Positions 10,631-19,226 of a stretch of 64,000 nt of DNA are shown here, piece by piece. The DNA is from Thermoleophilum album (GTDB lineage Bacteria > Actinomycetota > Thermoleophilia > Solirubrobacterales > Thermoleophilaceae). The translations under genes were made by a program, and so were the position numbers. Within the stretch, counting starts at the first letter, position 1; each line of letters starts with the position of its first letter. Under the pieces are notes generated by a model. The model saw nothing but the letters and a program-made list of their open reading frames with translations, did no database searches and was not told where the DNA came from. Location of the stretch: assembly GCF_900108055.1 (NCBI RefSeq), contig NZ_FNWJ01000001.1, positions 248,001 to 312,000 on the forward strand, in the 5' to 3' direction.

Positions 10631-10694
10631 CGGACGCTGTGCCCGTACCGTACCGCCCCGCCGCCGCCCGCGCGATTAGGCTGCCTGGGAAGCG

Positions 10695-11666
10695 ATGGGG
10701 TGGGGTCTTTCGCTTGAACTCGCCGGGCTCCCGCTAAGGCAGCGAACGGCGGTCTACGAGGCGGCGGAAGCGGCCGGCTTCACCGACGGTTGGCCGGGCG
10801 AGGTCTCCGGTCCGGATGCCTTCACGCAGGTCGCGATCGCGGCCATGGCGACCGAGCGGATGCGTGTGGGAACTGGCGTGGTCAGCGTCTTCACGCGTGG
10901 GCCGGCGATCCTCGCCCAACACGCCGCCGCCCTCCAAGAGCTCTCGGAAGGGCGCTTCTGGCTGGGGATCGGCTCCTCCTCGAACGTGATCGTCGAACGC
11001 TGGAACGGCATCCGCTTCGAACGTCCGCTGACGCGGGTCCGTGAGACCGTCGAGTTCTTGCGCTCCGCGCTCGCTGGCGAGCGGGCCGGCCCAGGCGGCT
11101 TCAAGCTCGACCAGGCGCCGGAGCCGCCGCCACCGATAGCGATCGCCGCCTTGCGCGGCCGGATGTTGCGCCTCGCCGGCGCGCTGGGCGATGGTGCTTG
11201 GGTCAACTTTCTCCCCCTTGAGGCGGTCGACAAGGTCCTCGGCGAGGTCGCGGAAGGGGCCCGACAGGCCGGTCGCGACCCCGCCGACGTGGAGATCTTC
11301 TGCCGCCTCTTCTGCTTGCAGGGCGAGCGCGAGCAGGTGCTGCCGCTGGCGCGCTGGATGTTCACAAGCTACGCGACCGTGCCGGTCTACGAGCAGTACT
11401 TCCGCTGGCTGGGCTACGGCGACGAGATCGATCCGATGGTGCAGGCGTGGCGCGCGGGCGACCGCCGCCGAGCCGTCGAACTGGCACCCGAACGCCTGAT
11501 CGACGAGATCTTCCTGTTCGGCGATGCCCGCGCCCAGCGCGAGCGCGCCCGGGCCTTCCAAAGTCGCGGTATCGACACGCCGGTCCTCCTGGTGATCCCG
11601 CAAGGCCAGCTCACCGTCGAAGGCTGGTGTCAACTGGTGGAGTCACTGGCGCCGGCAAGCGACTGA
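10695..11666 (+). CDS. LLM-class (luciferase-like) flavin-dependent oxidoreductase
   Basis: 323 residues. The TIM-barrel luciferase pattern is clear: EAAEAAGFTDGWPGEVSGPD at the start, then ERMRVGTGVVSVFTRGPAIL, LQELSEGRFWLGIGSSSNVI and RETVEFLRSAL. Actinobacterial members of this group often use coenzyme F420 instead of FMN, and the substrate here cannot be read from sequence. Not obviously in an operon: the dodecin gene follows after about 146 bases containing a small tandem repeat. Confidence 0.88.
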   Translation: MGWGLSLELAGLPLRQRTAVYEAAEAAGFTDGWPGEVSGPDAFTQVAIAAMATERMRVGTGVVSVFTRGPAILAQHAAALQELSEGRFWLGIGSSSNVIVERWNGIRFERPLTRVRETVEFLRSALAGERAGPGGFKLDQAPEPPPPIAIAALRGRMLRLAGALGDGAWVNFLPLEAVDKVLGEVAEGARQAGRDPADVEIFCRLFCLQGEREQVLPLARWMFTSYATVPVYEQYFRWLGYGDEIDPMVQAWRAGDRRRAVELAPERLIDEIFLFGDARAQRERARAFQSRGIDTPVLLVIPQGQLTVEGWCQLVESLAPASD

Positions 11667-11703
11667 GCCGCGCCGCGGCGAGCGACTGCATAGCCCCGCC
11701 GCC

Positions 11704-11742
11704 CTCCGACGCCACTCTCCGACGCCACTCTCCGACGCAGCT
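11704..11742. repeat. 13-bp tandem repeat, three copies
   Basis: CTCCGACGCCACT occurs twice in perfect tandem (11704-11729), followed by a third copy with a changed end (CTCCGACGCAGCT). It lies in the gap after the LLM gene. Confidence 0.85.
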
Positions 11743-11812
11743 CTTCGTTTGCCCTTGCCGGGCGCTGATCCGCCGCGCTAGCGTCGGCGTAGTCGCACAG
11801 AGGAGGAGGCAG

Positions 11813-12019
11813 ATGGCCGTCACCAAGATCATTGAAGTCGTTGGTGCGTCGAAGGAAAGCTCCGACGCGGCCGTGAAGGCAGCTCTCGAAGAGGCTCGCA
11901 AGACGCTGCGCAACATCAAGGCGGTGGACGTCGTGTCGACCGGCCTGCGCGGCGAAAACCTCGACGAGTGGCGCGCGCTCGTGCGCATCTCGTTCCTCGT
12001 CGAGCGGGTGGAGGAGTAG
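11813..12019 (+). CDS. Dodecin family flavin-binding protein
   Basis: 68 residues, exactly the dodecin size. It begins VTKIIEVVGASKESSDAAVK and contains the conserved NIKAVDVVSTGLRGENLDEW, with the Trp that stacks on flavin, and ends in a strand, FLVERVEE. Dodecins form hollow dodecamers that store or buffer FMN/riboflavin, or CoA in some bacteria. A strong purine-rich ribosome site (GAGGAGGAGG) precedes the ATG. Neighbours include several flavin enzymes (LLM oxidoreductase, FMO, hydroxyacid oxidase), which fits flavin buffering. Confidence 0.92.
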   Translation: MAVTKIIEVVGASKESSDAAVKAALEEARKTLRNIKAVDVVSTGLRGENLDEWRALVRISFLVERVEE

Positions 12020-12043
12020 GCGATCGACCCGCTCTCCGCGGTA

Positions 12044-13366
12044 GTGAGCGAGCGCACCGGCGCCAACGCAGCGGACGCGCCGGAGCGCACGGTCGATCGC
12101 TGGCGGGAGCGGCTCGAGAACGTCCGCGAGCGGACCTTGGCGGTCGTTCAGCGGGTCGATGAGGGGGCGCTGGACCGCGTCTTTTCGCCGATCCTCTCCC
12201 CCGTCGCCTGGGATCTCGGGCACATCGCCGCTTTCGCCGACCTCTGGCTGTGCGAGCGGGCAGCTGGGCTGGCGCCCTTGTACCCCGAACTGCGGGCGGT
12301 CTACGACGCGCTCGAGACACCGCGTTCGGAGCGCGGCTGCGCGCCTTATCTGCGAGCGCGCGAGGCCTTCGGCTACCTCGACGCCGTGCTGACGCGCTCA
12401 GTCGCGGTGCTCGAGCAGATCGCCCGCAGCGGCGACCCGATTGCGCGGGACGGCTTCGTAGTGGAGCTCGTGGCGCGCCACGAACAGCAGCACCTGGAGA
12501 CGATCCTGCAGACCCTGCAGATCGCGCCGCCCGGGGTCTTCGAGCCACCCAGCAGCAATCGGCTCACGCCGAGCAGGCAAACGCAGCACCGCTGCGCGGG
12601 GATGGTGAGGATCGATGGCGGCCGCTACTTAGTCGGCGCCCCGGATCGGGGGTTCGCTTACGACAACGAACGGCCGCGTCACGAGGTTGAGCTCGCGCCC
12701 TTCGCGATCGACCGCGCCCCGGTCACCAACGGTGACTTCGAGGAGTTCATCGCGGACGGGGGCTACCAGCGCGAGTCACTGTGGTCGCCGGAGGGTTGGC
12801 GTATCCGCATGCGCGAGGGCTGGCAGCGGCCCCTGTTCTGGACCGACGACGGCGGCGTGCGGCGTTTCGGCGAAACGGTCGAACGTAACCCCGACGAGCC
12901 GGTCGTGCACGTCTCCTACTACGAAGCCGAGGCGTTCGCGCGCTGGGCCGGCAAACACCTGCCAAGCGAGCTCGAGTGGGAGGTGGCAGCGACGCACACG
13001 CCGGGCGCGTCGCCAGAGACCGCGGCGGCGGCGCCCGCGAGAGCCCCCCGCGAGGCGAACTGCGACCTCCAGCGGTTCGCCGTCGAGCCGGTATGGCTCA
13101 CGCCGAGCGCGGTATCGCCGCTCGGTGCCGTACGGATGATCGGCGATGTCTGGGAGTGGACGGCCAGCGAGTTCAACGGCTACCCCGGGTTCCGCCCCTT
13201 TCCCTACCGCGAGTACTCGCAGGTGCACTTCGGCCGCGGCTATCGCGTCCTGAGAGGTGGCTCGTGGGCCACACAGGCGGAGATCGCGATCCCGACCTTC
13301 CGTAACTGGGACCTACCGCACCGGCGCCAGATCTTCGCCGGCTTGCGTTGCGCGGCCGATGTCTAA
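12044..13366 (+). CDS. egtB: Ergothioneine synthase EgtB (iron-dependent sulfoxide synthase)
   Basis: 440 residues from a GTG start. The N-terminal DinB-like domain has AWDLGH (H60) and HEQQHLE (H146, H150), the three-His iron site. The C-terminal FGE-sulfatase-like domain has VRIDGGRYLVGAPD, PSELEWEVAA, DVWEWTASEFNGYPGF and a final FAGLRCA. It couples hercynine to a cysteine-containing thiol with O2 to form a sulfoxide. The gene overlaps egtD by 8 bases, so the two are translationally coupled. The glutamylcysteine ligase (egtA) and amidohydrolase (egtC) usually found in mycobacterial clusters are absent here. Confidence 0.94.
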   Translation: MSERTGANAADAPERTVDRWRERLENVRERTLAVVQRVDEGALDRVFSPILSPVAWDLGHIAAFADLWLCERAAGLAPLYPELRAVYDALETPRSERGCAPYLRAREAFGYLDAVLTRSVAVLEQIARSGDPIARDGFVVELVARHEQQHLETILQTLQIAPPGVFEPPSSNRLTPSRQTQHRCAGMVRIDGGRYLVGAPDRGFAYDNERPRHEVELAPFAIDRAPVTNGDFEEFIADGGYQRESLWSPEGWRIRMREGWQRPLFWTDDGGVRRFGETVERNPDEPVVHVSYYEAEAFARWAGKHLPSELEWEVAATHTPGASPETAAAAPARAPREANCDLQRFAVEPVWLTPSAVSPLGAVRMIGDVWEWTASEFNGYPGFRPFPYREYSQVHFGRGYRVLRGGSWATQAEIAIPTFRNWDLPHRRQIFAGLRCAADV

Positions 13367-14432
13367 GGCCCCATCCGAAACGCACGGGGTGCTGACGAGC
13401 GCCGGCGCGGGCAGCACCACTGACGCGGCGCAGCTGAGGGAGGAGTCGCAGGTGGTGATCGAGCGACGCCTCGACCCCGGCGCGCTACGCGAGCGCCTGG
13501 CAGAAGAAGCGCTTGCCGGTCTGTTGCGGGAGCCGCTGCGGGAACTTCCAGCCAAGCTGCTGTACGACGAACGCGGAGCGCGGCTTTATGAACGCATCAC
13601 CACGCTCCCCGAGTACTACCCGGCGCGCTGCGAGCGCGCCATCCTCAACCGGCGAGCGCCCGCGATCGCAGCCCAGACCGACGCCTCCGAAATTGTCGAG
13701 CTCGGCGCCGGTAGTGCCGAGAAGACGCGTGCGCTCCTATATGCGCTGGCCGGTCGCAGCCGGCTGCGTCGCTACGTAGGACTGGACGTCTCCGCGGAGA
13801 TGCTCGAACAGACCGCGCGCGCCCTGGTCACCGCCTTCCCCGACCTACGTGTGCACGCGCTGATCGCCGACTACGAACGTGACCTCGCGGCGATTCCGCC
13901 GCCTGAACCGTCCGCTCCGCGCCTTTTCACGTTTCTGGGTGGCACGATCGGCAACCTCGAGCTTGCGGCACGGGCACGGTTGTTCGGTGAACTCCGCGCG
14001 CTGATGCGCCCCTGCGACCGGCTGCTGGTCGGCATCGATCTGGTCAAGGACCCCTCGGTGATCGAGCGTGCCTATAACGACGCCACTGGGGTCACCGCCG
14101 AGTTCAACCGCAACGTGCTGCTGCACGTCAACCGGCTGCTCGGCTGCAACTTCGACCCCCAGGCGTTCGACCATCGCGCCTTCTACGACCCGCAGCGCTC
14201 GTGGATCGAGATGCGCCTGCGCGCACGCCGCGATCTCCAGGTCACCCTCGGCCGGGAGCGGCGGCAGCTGAAGTTCGCCGCCGGCGACGAGATCCGCACC
14301 GAGACCTCGGCGAAGTTCCGACTCGAGGCGTTCGCCGACGAGCTGGGCGGCACGGGCCTGGCGCTGGAGGCGAGCTGGCGCGACCAGCAGGGGCTGTTCG
14401 CGCTGGTGCTGGCGCGGCCGCACGACGCCTGA
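13359..14432 (+). CDS. egtD: L-histidine N-alpha-methyltransferase EgtD
   Basis: 357 residues from the ATG inside the egtB stop region. Motifs: LREPLRELPAKLLYDERGAR, ITTLPEYYPARCERAIL, SAM-site IVELGAGSAEKTR, LFTFLGGTIGNL and LLVGIDLVKDPSVIERAYND. It trimethylates histidine to hercynine with three SAM, the first step of ergothioneine synthesis, supplying EgtB. An upstream extension overlapping egtB further is unlikely. The last codons and stop lie inside the first unit of a 35-bp tandem duplication. Confidence 0.94.
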   Translation: MSKAPSETHGVLTSAGAGSTTDAAQLREESQVVIERRLDPGALRERLAEEALAGLLREPLRELPAKLLYDERGARLYERITTLPEYYPARCERAILNRRAPAIAAQTDASEIVELGAGSAEKTRALLYALAGRSRLRRYVGLDVSAEMLEQTARALVTAFPDLRVHALIADYERDLAAIPPPEPSAPRLFTFLGGTIGNLELAARARLFGELRALMRPCDRLLVGIDLVKDPSVIERAYNDATGVTAEFNRNVLLHVNRLLGCNFDPQAFDHRAFYDPQRSWIEMRLRARRDLQVTLGRERRQLKFAAGDEIRTETSAKFRLEAFADELGGTGLALEASWRDQQGLFALVLARPHDA

Positions 14433-14487
14433 CCGCCAGCAGTCGATCGCGACCGCACGACGCCTGACCGCCAGCAGTCGATCGCGA
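14418..14487. repeat. 35-bp perfect tandem duplication across the egtD stop
   Basis: Two identical 35-base units, 14418-14452 and 14453-14487, each beginning CCGCACGACGCCTGACC. The egtD stop codon (14430-14432) is in the first unit, so the second unit is a non-coding copy of the gene end. Confidence 0.95.
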
Positions 14488-14582
14488 CCTGCCAGCGCCG
14501 CCGCGAGATGCGCGCGTAGCATTCCGGCTCCGGCCTTCGGCTCCACCAATCGTCTCGTCCCGAACTACGCGAAGGAGTTCTG

Positions 14583-15746
14583 ATGCCTGAAGCAGTGATC
14601 GTCGATGCCGTTCGCACACCGATCGGGCGCGCCTTCAAGGGCTCGCTGGCCCAGCTGCGTCCCGACGACATGGGCGCGTTCATCGTCGACAAGTTGCTCG
14701 AACGCAACCCCGAGGTCGATCCGGCGCTCGTCGAGGACGTCTACTGCGGCTGCGGCCTCCCGCAGGGGCTGCAAGCCTTCAACATCGCGCGCATCATGGT
14801 GCTGCTGTCCGAGAAGCTGCCGAAGGAGGTCACCGGCAGCACCATCTCGCGCTACTGCGCTTCGAGCCTCGAAGCGATCCGTCAAGCGGCGAACGCAATC
14901 CGCGCCGGCGAGGGCGACGTGTACATCGCCGCCGGCGTGGAGTGGGTGTCGCGTTACAACGAGGCGGTCGAGGGCGCGCGCCCGCAGGACCAAAACCCGA
15001 AGCTGCAGGGCAAGGACGGTCAGCCCGACGCGTACATCGCGATGGGCTTGACGGCGGAGAACGTGGCTGAGCGTTACGAGGTCTCGCGCGCCGAGATGGA
15101 CAAGTACGCGCAGCGTTCCCAGGAGCTCGCGGTGGCAAGCCAGGACTCGGGCTTTTTCGACCGCGAGATCGTGCCGGTGGAGCTGCCCGACGGCACCGTC
15201 GTATCGAAAGACGACGGACCCCGCCGCGAATCGTCGCTGGAGAAGCTCGCGCAGCTCGAGCCGGCGTTCAAGCCCGGGGGCAAGGTGACTGCCGGCAACT
15301 CTTGCCCACTTAACGACGGTGCGGCCGCGGTCTTGCTGATGTCCGACACCAAGGCCAAGGAGCTCGGCATCAAGCCGCGGGCGCGGATCGTTACGGCCGC
15401 GACCTGGGGGAACGAGCCGGAATACATGGGCGTCGCGCCGATCGGCGCGATTCGCAAAGTGCTCAAGCGCGCCGGAATGACGATGGATGACATCGACATC
15501 GTCGAGCTCAACGAGGCGTTCGCCGCGCAGGTGATCCCGATCATGCGCGAGTGCAACATCCCGCTCGAGAAGCTCAACCCGCACGGCGGTGCGATCGCCC
15601 TGGGCCACCCGTTCGGCATGACCGGTGCACGCATCATGTGCACGCTGCTCAATGGACTCGAAACCGACGACAAGCAGATCGGGCTGGAGACGATGTGCGT
15701 CGCCGGCGGCCAGGGCGAGGCGATGATCGTCGAGCGGCTCAACTAG
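14583..15746 (+). CDS. Acetyl-CoA acetyltransferase / thiolase
   Basis: 387 residues. It starts PEAVIVDAVRTPIGRAFKG; the nucleophile Cys is C92 in ISRYCASSLEA; the GHPFG His follows NPHGGAIALGHPFGMTGARI; the second Cys is in MCVAGGQGEAMIVERL. All catalytic residues are present. It may act in beta-oxidation (3-ketoacyl-CoA cleavage) or in acetoacetyl-CoA formation; the neighbourhood does not decide. A GAAGGAG ribosome site lies just before the ATG, and a strong terminator follows, so it is probably monocistronic. Confidence 0.93.
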   Translation: MPEAVIVDAVRTPIGRAFKGSLAQLRPDDMGAFIVDKLLERNPEVDPALVEDVYCGCGLPQGLQAFNIARIMVLLSEKLPKEVTGSTISRYCASSLEAIRQAANAIRAGEGDVYIAAGVEWVSRYNEAVEGARPQDQNPKLQGKDGQPDAYIAMGLTAENVAERYEVSRAEMDKYAQRSQELAVASQDSGFFDREIVPVELPDGTVVSKDDGPRRESSLEKLAQLEPAFKPGGKVTAGNSCPLNDGAAAVLLMSDTKAKELGIKPRARIVTAATWGNEPEYMGVAPIGAIRKVLKRAGMTMDDIDIVELNEAFAAQVIPIMRECNIPLEKLNPHGGAIALGHPFGMTGARIMCTLLNGLETDDKQIGLETMCVAGGQGEAMIVERLN

Positions 15747-15796
15747 GCCGCGCCCTGCGCTCTCGTTAGCGCGCCCACGCCGCGCGCTACCGCTTC

Positions 15797-15834
15797 GCGG
15801 CGGCCCGTCCAGCGGACGCTGGGCGGGCCGCCGC
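15797..15834 (+). terminator. Long GC hairpin terminator after the thiolase gene
   Basis: GCGGCGGCCCG pairs with CGGGCCGCCGC (11 bp), and the inner part CCAGC/GCTGG extends the stem to about 17 bp with a GGAC loop. It is followed by GCTTTC and lies 50 bases after the stop. Confidence 0.7.
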
Positions 15835-15880
15835 GCTTTCGGCGGCATGCCGCGCCGGCGAGTCGCTAGCTTCGCTCGCT

Positions 15881-16252
15881 ATGCGCTACCTGCACACTTG
15901 CTACCGCGTCGGAGACCTCGAAAAGTCGATCGCCTTCTACAAGCAGCTTGGCTTCGAGGAGCGCGGACGGATGCCGATCCGCGACGAGGCGATCAACGTC
16001 TTCCTCGGCCTACCCGGAGACGAGCCGCGGCTCGAGCTGACGTACAACTTCGGTGTCACCAGCTACGACCTGGGCACCGGCTACAACCACATCGCGCTCG
16101 CCGTCGAAGATCTCGACGGTTTGCTCGCGCGCCTCAAGGAGGTCGGCATCGAGCCGGAGCGGCCGCCCTACCGCGTGCGCGAGGGTGGCTCCCGGATCTG
16201 CTTCGTACGCGACCCCGACGGTTACCGTATCGAACTGATCGAGAGCGCGTAG
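15881..16252 (+). CDS. Glyoxalase I-like VOC-family protein
   Basis: 123 residues. Paired beta-alpha-beta-beta-beta modules with the four metal-ligand positions of glyoxalase I: H5 (RYLHTCYRV), the Glu of RLELTYN, the His of GYNHIALAVEDL and the Glu of YRIELIE. It also has the typical DLEKSIAFYKQLGFEERGR and RDPDGYRI. Most like lactoylglutathione lyase, though actinobacteria use other thiols than glutathione, so the natural thiol is uncertain. Its stop lies in a 20-bp tandem repeat. Confidence 0.88.
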   Translation: MRYLHTCYRVGDLEKSIAFYKQLGFEERGRMPIRDEAINVFLGLPGDEPRLELTYNFGVTSYDLGTGYNHIALAVEDLDGLLARLKEVGIEPERPPYRVREGGSRICFVRDPDGYRIELIESA

Positions 16253-16288
16253 CGCTGACCCAGAGCGCGTGGAGCTGACCAAGAGCGC
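16241..16288. repeat. 20-bp tandem repeat across the VOC gene stop
   Basis: Units 16241-16260 and 16261-16280 (GAGAGCGCGTAGCGCTGACC and CAGAGCGCGTGGAGCTGACC, three differences) plus a partial third unit. The VOC stop codon lies in the first unit. Confidence 0.8.
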
Positions 16289-16329
16289 TAGGGCGAGCTG
16301 CGAATCAGCTAGCGGCCACGCCCAGCCGG

Positions 16330-17289
16330 CTAGCCAGCGGCGGGCCAGGAGACGGCTCGCAGCCGGTTGTCCCCGGTCGAGCAGCTGCTCCGCGCGCCGT
16401 TGGGCCGCTCGACCGTGGCGGTTATCCGCCATTTGCCGACCAGCCCGCGGGCCCCTAGCTGCCCCGACACGCTGTGCGAGAAAGCGACCTTGAGGGGTCC
16501 CGATGCGCTTTCGAGGCGTTCGCTGATCAGCTTGCTGGCTTGGAAGCGGCCACCGTTGATGGCGACGCCTTGGATGCGCGTCTGGCGGATGCGCGAACCC
16601 GGTATGCAGGGCAGCCGCCAGGCGAGTGCGATCTCCAGCGTGCCGCCGGGGACCTGTGCCGCCGCTAACGGCAAGCGCTGAGCGCTCACCCCGTAGTAGC
16701 TGATGGGCCGCTCGCGTGGGACCGGGTTGCCCACCGCGAGCGCTCGCGGCGGTCGCGCCGCGCGCCAAGCCACTGGACCGGTGTCGCACTTACCCAAGGC
16801 GCGGCCGCGTGGATCGACGAAGCGTGAGATCACGCGAATCTGCCCGGCCGCCCGTCCCGGCGATTGGAAGCTCGCCGTGATGGTTGTGTCGACGAGGCGA
16901 CGACCGGCGACGCCGAAGCTCTCTGCGTCACTAACGCTCTCGGCCCGCGGCGAGTAGCGGATGCGGCCGCCGCGCCCGATGCGCAAGCCGTCGATCCGCA
17001 CGATGTCGACGACACCGTCGCCGGAAGCGAAGTCGCAGCCATTGGTTAGGGCCGCGAACAGCGCGGCCCGGCTCCCCCGCTGCACCACCACCTCCACGAG
17101 GTTGAACTTGGCCGCCAGCGAACCGCCGCCGAACACTCCGATCGCCGGTCGCGCGCGAGTCGGCGCCGAGGCGTCCGCGGAGGCGGCGCCGACGTTCGCG
17201 GCGGCCACGCTGGCGAGACTCGCCGCGGCGGCGCACAGGAGCGCGAGCGCACGTCCCTGGCGCGGGCAGGGACGGAGGCTGCCGAGCAC
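16330..17289 (-). CDS. Hypothetical secreted protein
   Basis: About 319 residues from a GTG at 17289 that begins just past the previous gene's stop and gives a good export signal (ALALLCAAAASLASVAAANV). An open frame continues upstream to 17385 but overlaps the dehydrogenase gene. After the signal come VFGGGSLAAKFNLVEVVVQR, DFASGDGVVDIVRIDGLRIG and other short beta-strand stretches, with several Cys (for example GKCDTGPV, PCIPGS, SSCSTGDN) that may form disulfides. No family recognised. Possibly in an operon with the quinone oxidoreductase-like gene upstream (25 bases). Confidence 0.6.
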   Translation of the reverse strand: MLGSLRPCPRQGRALALLCAAAASLASVAAANVGAASADASAPTRARPAIGVFGGGSLAAKFNLVEVVVQRGSRAALFAALTNGCDFASGDGVVDIVRIDGLRIGRGGRIRYSPRAESVSDAESFGVAGRRLVDTTITASFQSPGRAAGQIRVISRFVDPRGRALGKCDTGPVAWRAARPPRALAVGNPVPRERPISYYGVSAQRLPLAAAQVPGGTLEIALAWRLPCIPGSRIRQTRIQGVAINGGRFQASKLISERLESASGPLKVAFSHSVSGQLGARGLVGKWRITATVERPNGARSSCSTGDNRLRAVSWPAAG

Positions 17290-17314
17290 TCGCAGCGTCC
17301 GTTGGCGCGCGCAC

Positions 17315-18259
17315 TCACCCGAAGGTGAGCACGATCTTCCCGAGCTTGCGGCCGGCCGCGAACCGTTCATATGCCTCTCGAACACGCTCCAGCGGGAAAG
17401 TCGCGGCGATCGGCACCCGCACCTCCCCAGTCTCGACTAGCGGCAACACCTGCCGCTCGACCGCGCGCATCGCCAGCGCTTTCTCCTCGAGCGGGCGCGC
17501 GCGCAGCGTCGAGCCGCGCAGCGTCGCGCGCGCACCCATCAGGGCGAGCAGATTCAGCTCGAACTTCGCACCCGCCCCGACGCCGATCACGACGATCCGT
17601 CCGCCGGTCGCCAACGCGCGCACATTGGCCTCCATGTTGGGGGCGCCGACCAGTTCCAGCACGACGTCGTAGGGACCGGCCTCCGCGAACGCGTCGGGCG
17701 CCAGCACTGTGCGGGCGCCAAGCTGCCGAACTGCCTCCCGCAGCTCCTCGTGCCGCACAGTGGCGGTGACGATCGCCCCGGCCCGCGCACCGAGCTGAAC
17801 AGCTGCAGAGCCGACACCCCCGGCCGCACCGTGCACCAGCAGACGCTCGCCGGGGCGCAAGCCGGCCTGCGTGAACAGCGCGTCGTGCGCGGTCACGAAA
17901 ACTTCCGGAAAGCCGCCCGCCTCCGGCCACCCCAAAGCCGGCGGCACGGGCATGCAGGCGCGTTCGTGGACGAGGCAGTACTCGGCCTGCCCGCCGCCGC
18001 CGACGATCGCCATCACGCGGTCGCCGACCGCGAAGCGACGAACACCCGGGCCGATCGCTGCGACCTCGCCCGCTAGCTCGAGCCCGGGGATGTCACGCGG
18101 TTCCCCAGGAGGCGCCGGGTAACGACCACGCAGCTGCAACAGGTCGGCGCCGTTGAGGCCCGCCGCACGAACCCGCACGAGCAGCTGGCCGGTGCCCGGT
18201 TCGGGCGTCGGGCGCTCCGCAACCTCGAGGCGGCCGTCGGCGATAACCACGCAGCGCAT
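17315..18259 (-). CDS. Quinone oxidoreductase-like MDR family NADPH dehydrogenase
   Basis: 314 residues from the ATG at 18259, where homology begins (MRCVVIADGRLEVAERP). It shows the zinc-free MDR pattern: GQLLVRVRAAGLNGADLLQL, RGRYPAPPGEPRDIPGLELA, VFVTAHDALF, then GERLLVHGAAGGVGSAAVQL (NADPH-binding GxxGxxG). It ends GKIVLTFG. Members reduce quinones, enones or nitro compounds. The open frame extends about 130 codons upstream of this start, but that part overlaps the divergent lipase gene and is not homologous-looking. Confidence 0.9.
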   Translation of the reverse strand: MRCVVIADGRLEVAERPTPEPGTGQLLVRVRAAGLNGADLLQLRGRYPAPPGEPRDIPGLELAGEVAAIGPGVRRFAVGDRVMAIVGGGGQAEYCLVHERACMPVPPALGWPEAGGFPEVFVTAHDALFTQAGLRPGERLLVHGAAGGVGSAAVQLGARAGAIVTATVRHEELREAVRQLGARTVLAPDAFAEAGPYDVVLELVGAPNMEANVRALATGGRIVVIGVGAGAKFELNLLALMGARATLRGSTLRARPLEEKALAMRAVERQVLPLVETGEVRVPIAATFPLERVREAYERFAAGRKLGKIVLTFG

Positions 18260-18380
18260 GGCCGCGTAGCGTATTCGCCGCCCCACGCTCACGACCCGAC
18301 GCCGACCGCCGATCACTGGGAAGAGGGGAAGCGCCGGCTGGCGCGAAGGGGTCCTGAAACCGGTAGCGAGGAGGCGGGTC

Positions 18381-19226
18381 GTGCGGTTCGGCTTAGGGCG
18401 TGAGGGGACCTTCGGGATCGAGCTCGCGGCGCTGCTACGCGACCCGCTGTGGCGCGGTGAGGGCGTCGCCCCCGGAGACGGCATGCCAGTGCTCCTGGTG
18501 CCGGGATTTCTCGTCGGGGACGGCTCGCTGCGGCCGCTGTACGACTGGCTCGGGCGGATCGGATACGCACCGCAAGTCTCGGGCATTCGCCACAACGTCG
18601 GGTGCTCGGCAGCCCTTGTCAGGCGCCTCGAGCGGCGGCTCGAACGCATGGCTCAGGAACATCGCAGTCGCGTCGCCCTGGTCGGACACAGCCGCGGTGG
18701 CTCGCTCGCGAAGGTGCTCGCCCAGCGCAAGCCGCACCTGGTGGCGGGCGTAGTGATGTTGGGAACGCCGCAGATCGAACCGCTCGCCGTCGATCCGGTC
18801 GTGCGCGGCCTGCTTTTCGCCACCGGCGCCCTCGGAACGCTCGGCGTGCCTGGGTTCGCCAGCGCCTCCTGCTTGATCGGCTCCTGCTGTCGCGAGTTCT
18901 GGCGGCTCTACGGAGAGCCGATAGACCGACGTGTGCCGCTCGTCTCGGTCTACTCGCGCCGCGATGGCATCGTCGATTGGCGCTCCTGCCTCGATCCCAG
19001 CGCCACGCACGTGGAGGTTGCGACCACCCACATGGGCATGGTCGCGAGCGTGCCTGCTTTACGCGTGCTGGCAGCTACCTTGCGCGACTTCGCCGCCAAC
19101 CGCCGGCGACTAGAGCGAATTCCGCGCGAAGGAGCGGCCCGCGAAGGAGTCAGGATCGCGTCGCGACCGCGAGCACGGCAGCACCGCGCACGCGACCCTC
19201 GCGCAGTCGCGAAAGCGCCTCGTTAG
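18381..19226 (+). CDS. Alpha/beta-hydrolase, lipase-like
   Basis: 281 residues from a GTG. Pattern: PVLLVPGFLVGDGSLRPLYD, nucleophile elbow VALVGHSRGGSLAKVLAQ (GHSRG), VVMLGTPQIEPLAV, acid region VYSRRDGIVDW and TTHMGMVASVPALR, whose H is likely the catalytic His. The C-terminal 40 residues are basic and low complexity, and run 77 bases into the convergent dehydrogenase gene, so the true protein may end earlier. No clear signal peptide. Substrate unknown. Confidence 0.8.
   Translation: MRFGLGREGTFGIELAALLRDPLWRGEGVAPGDGMPVLLVPGFLVGDGSLRPLYDWLGRIGYAPQVSGIRHNVGCSAALVRRLERRLERMAQEHRSRVALVGHSRGGSLAKVLAQRKPHLVAGVVMLGTPQIEPLAVDPVVRGLLFATGALGTLGVPGFASASCLIGSCCREFWRLYGEPIDRRVPLVSVYSRRDGIVDWRSCLDPSATHVEVATTHMGMVASVPALRVLAATLRDFAANRRRLERIPREGAAREGVRIASRPRARQHRARDPRAVAKAPR

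Noticed and set aside
16253-16329. tRNA or small RNA gene in the gaps of the window (16253-16329, 34753-34946, 46379-46569, 49307-49512)
   Set aside because: I looked for the GGTTCGA-type T-loop and acceptor pairing and saw none. The gaps hold repeats, terminators or promoter regions.
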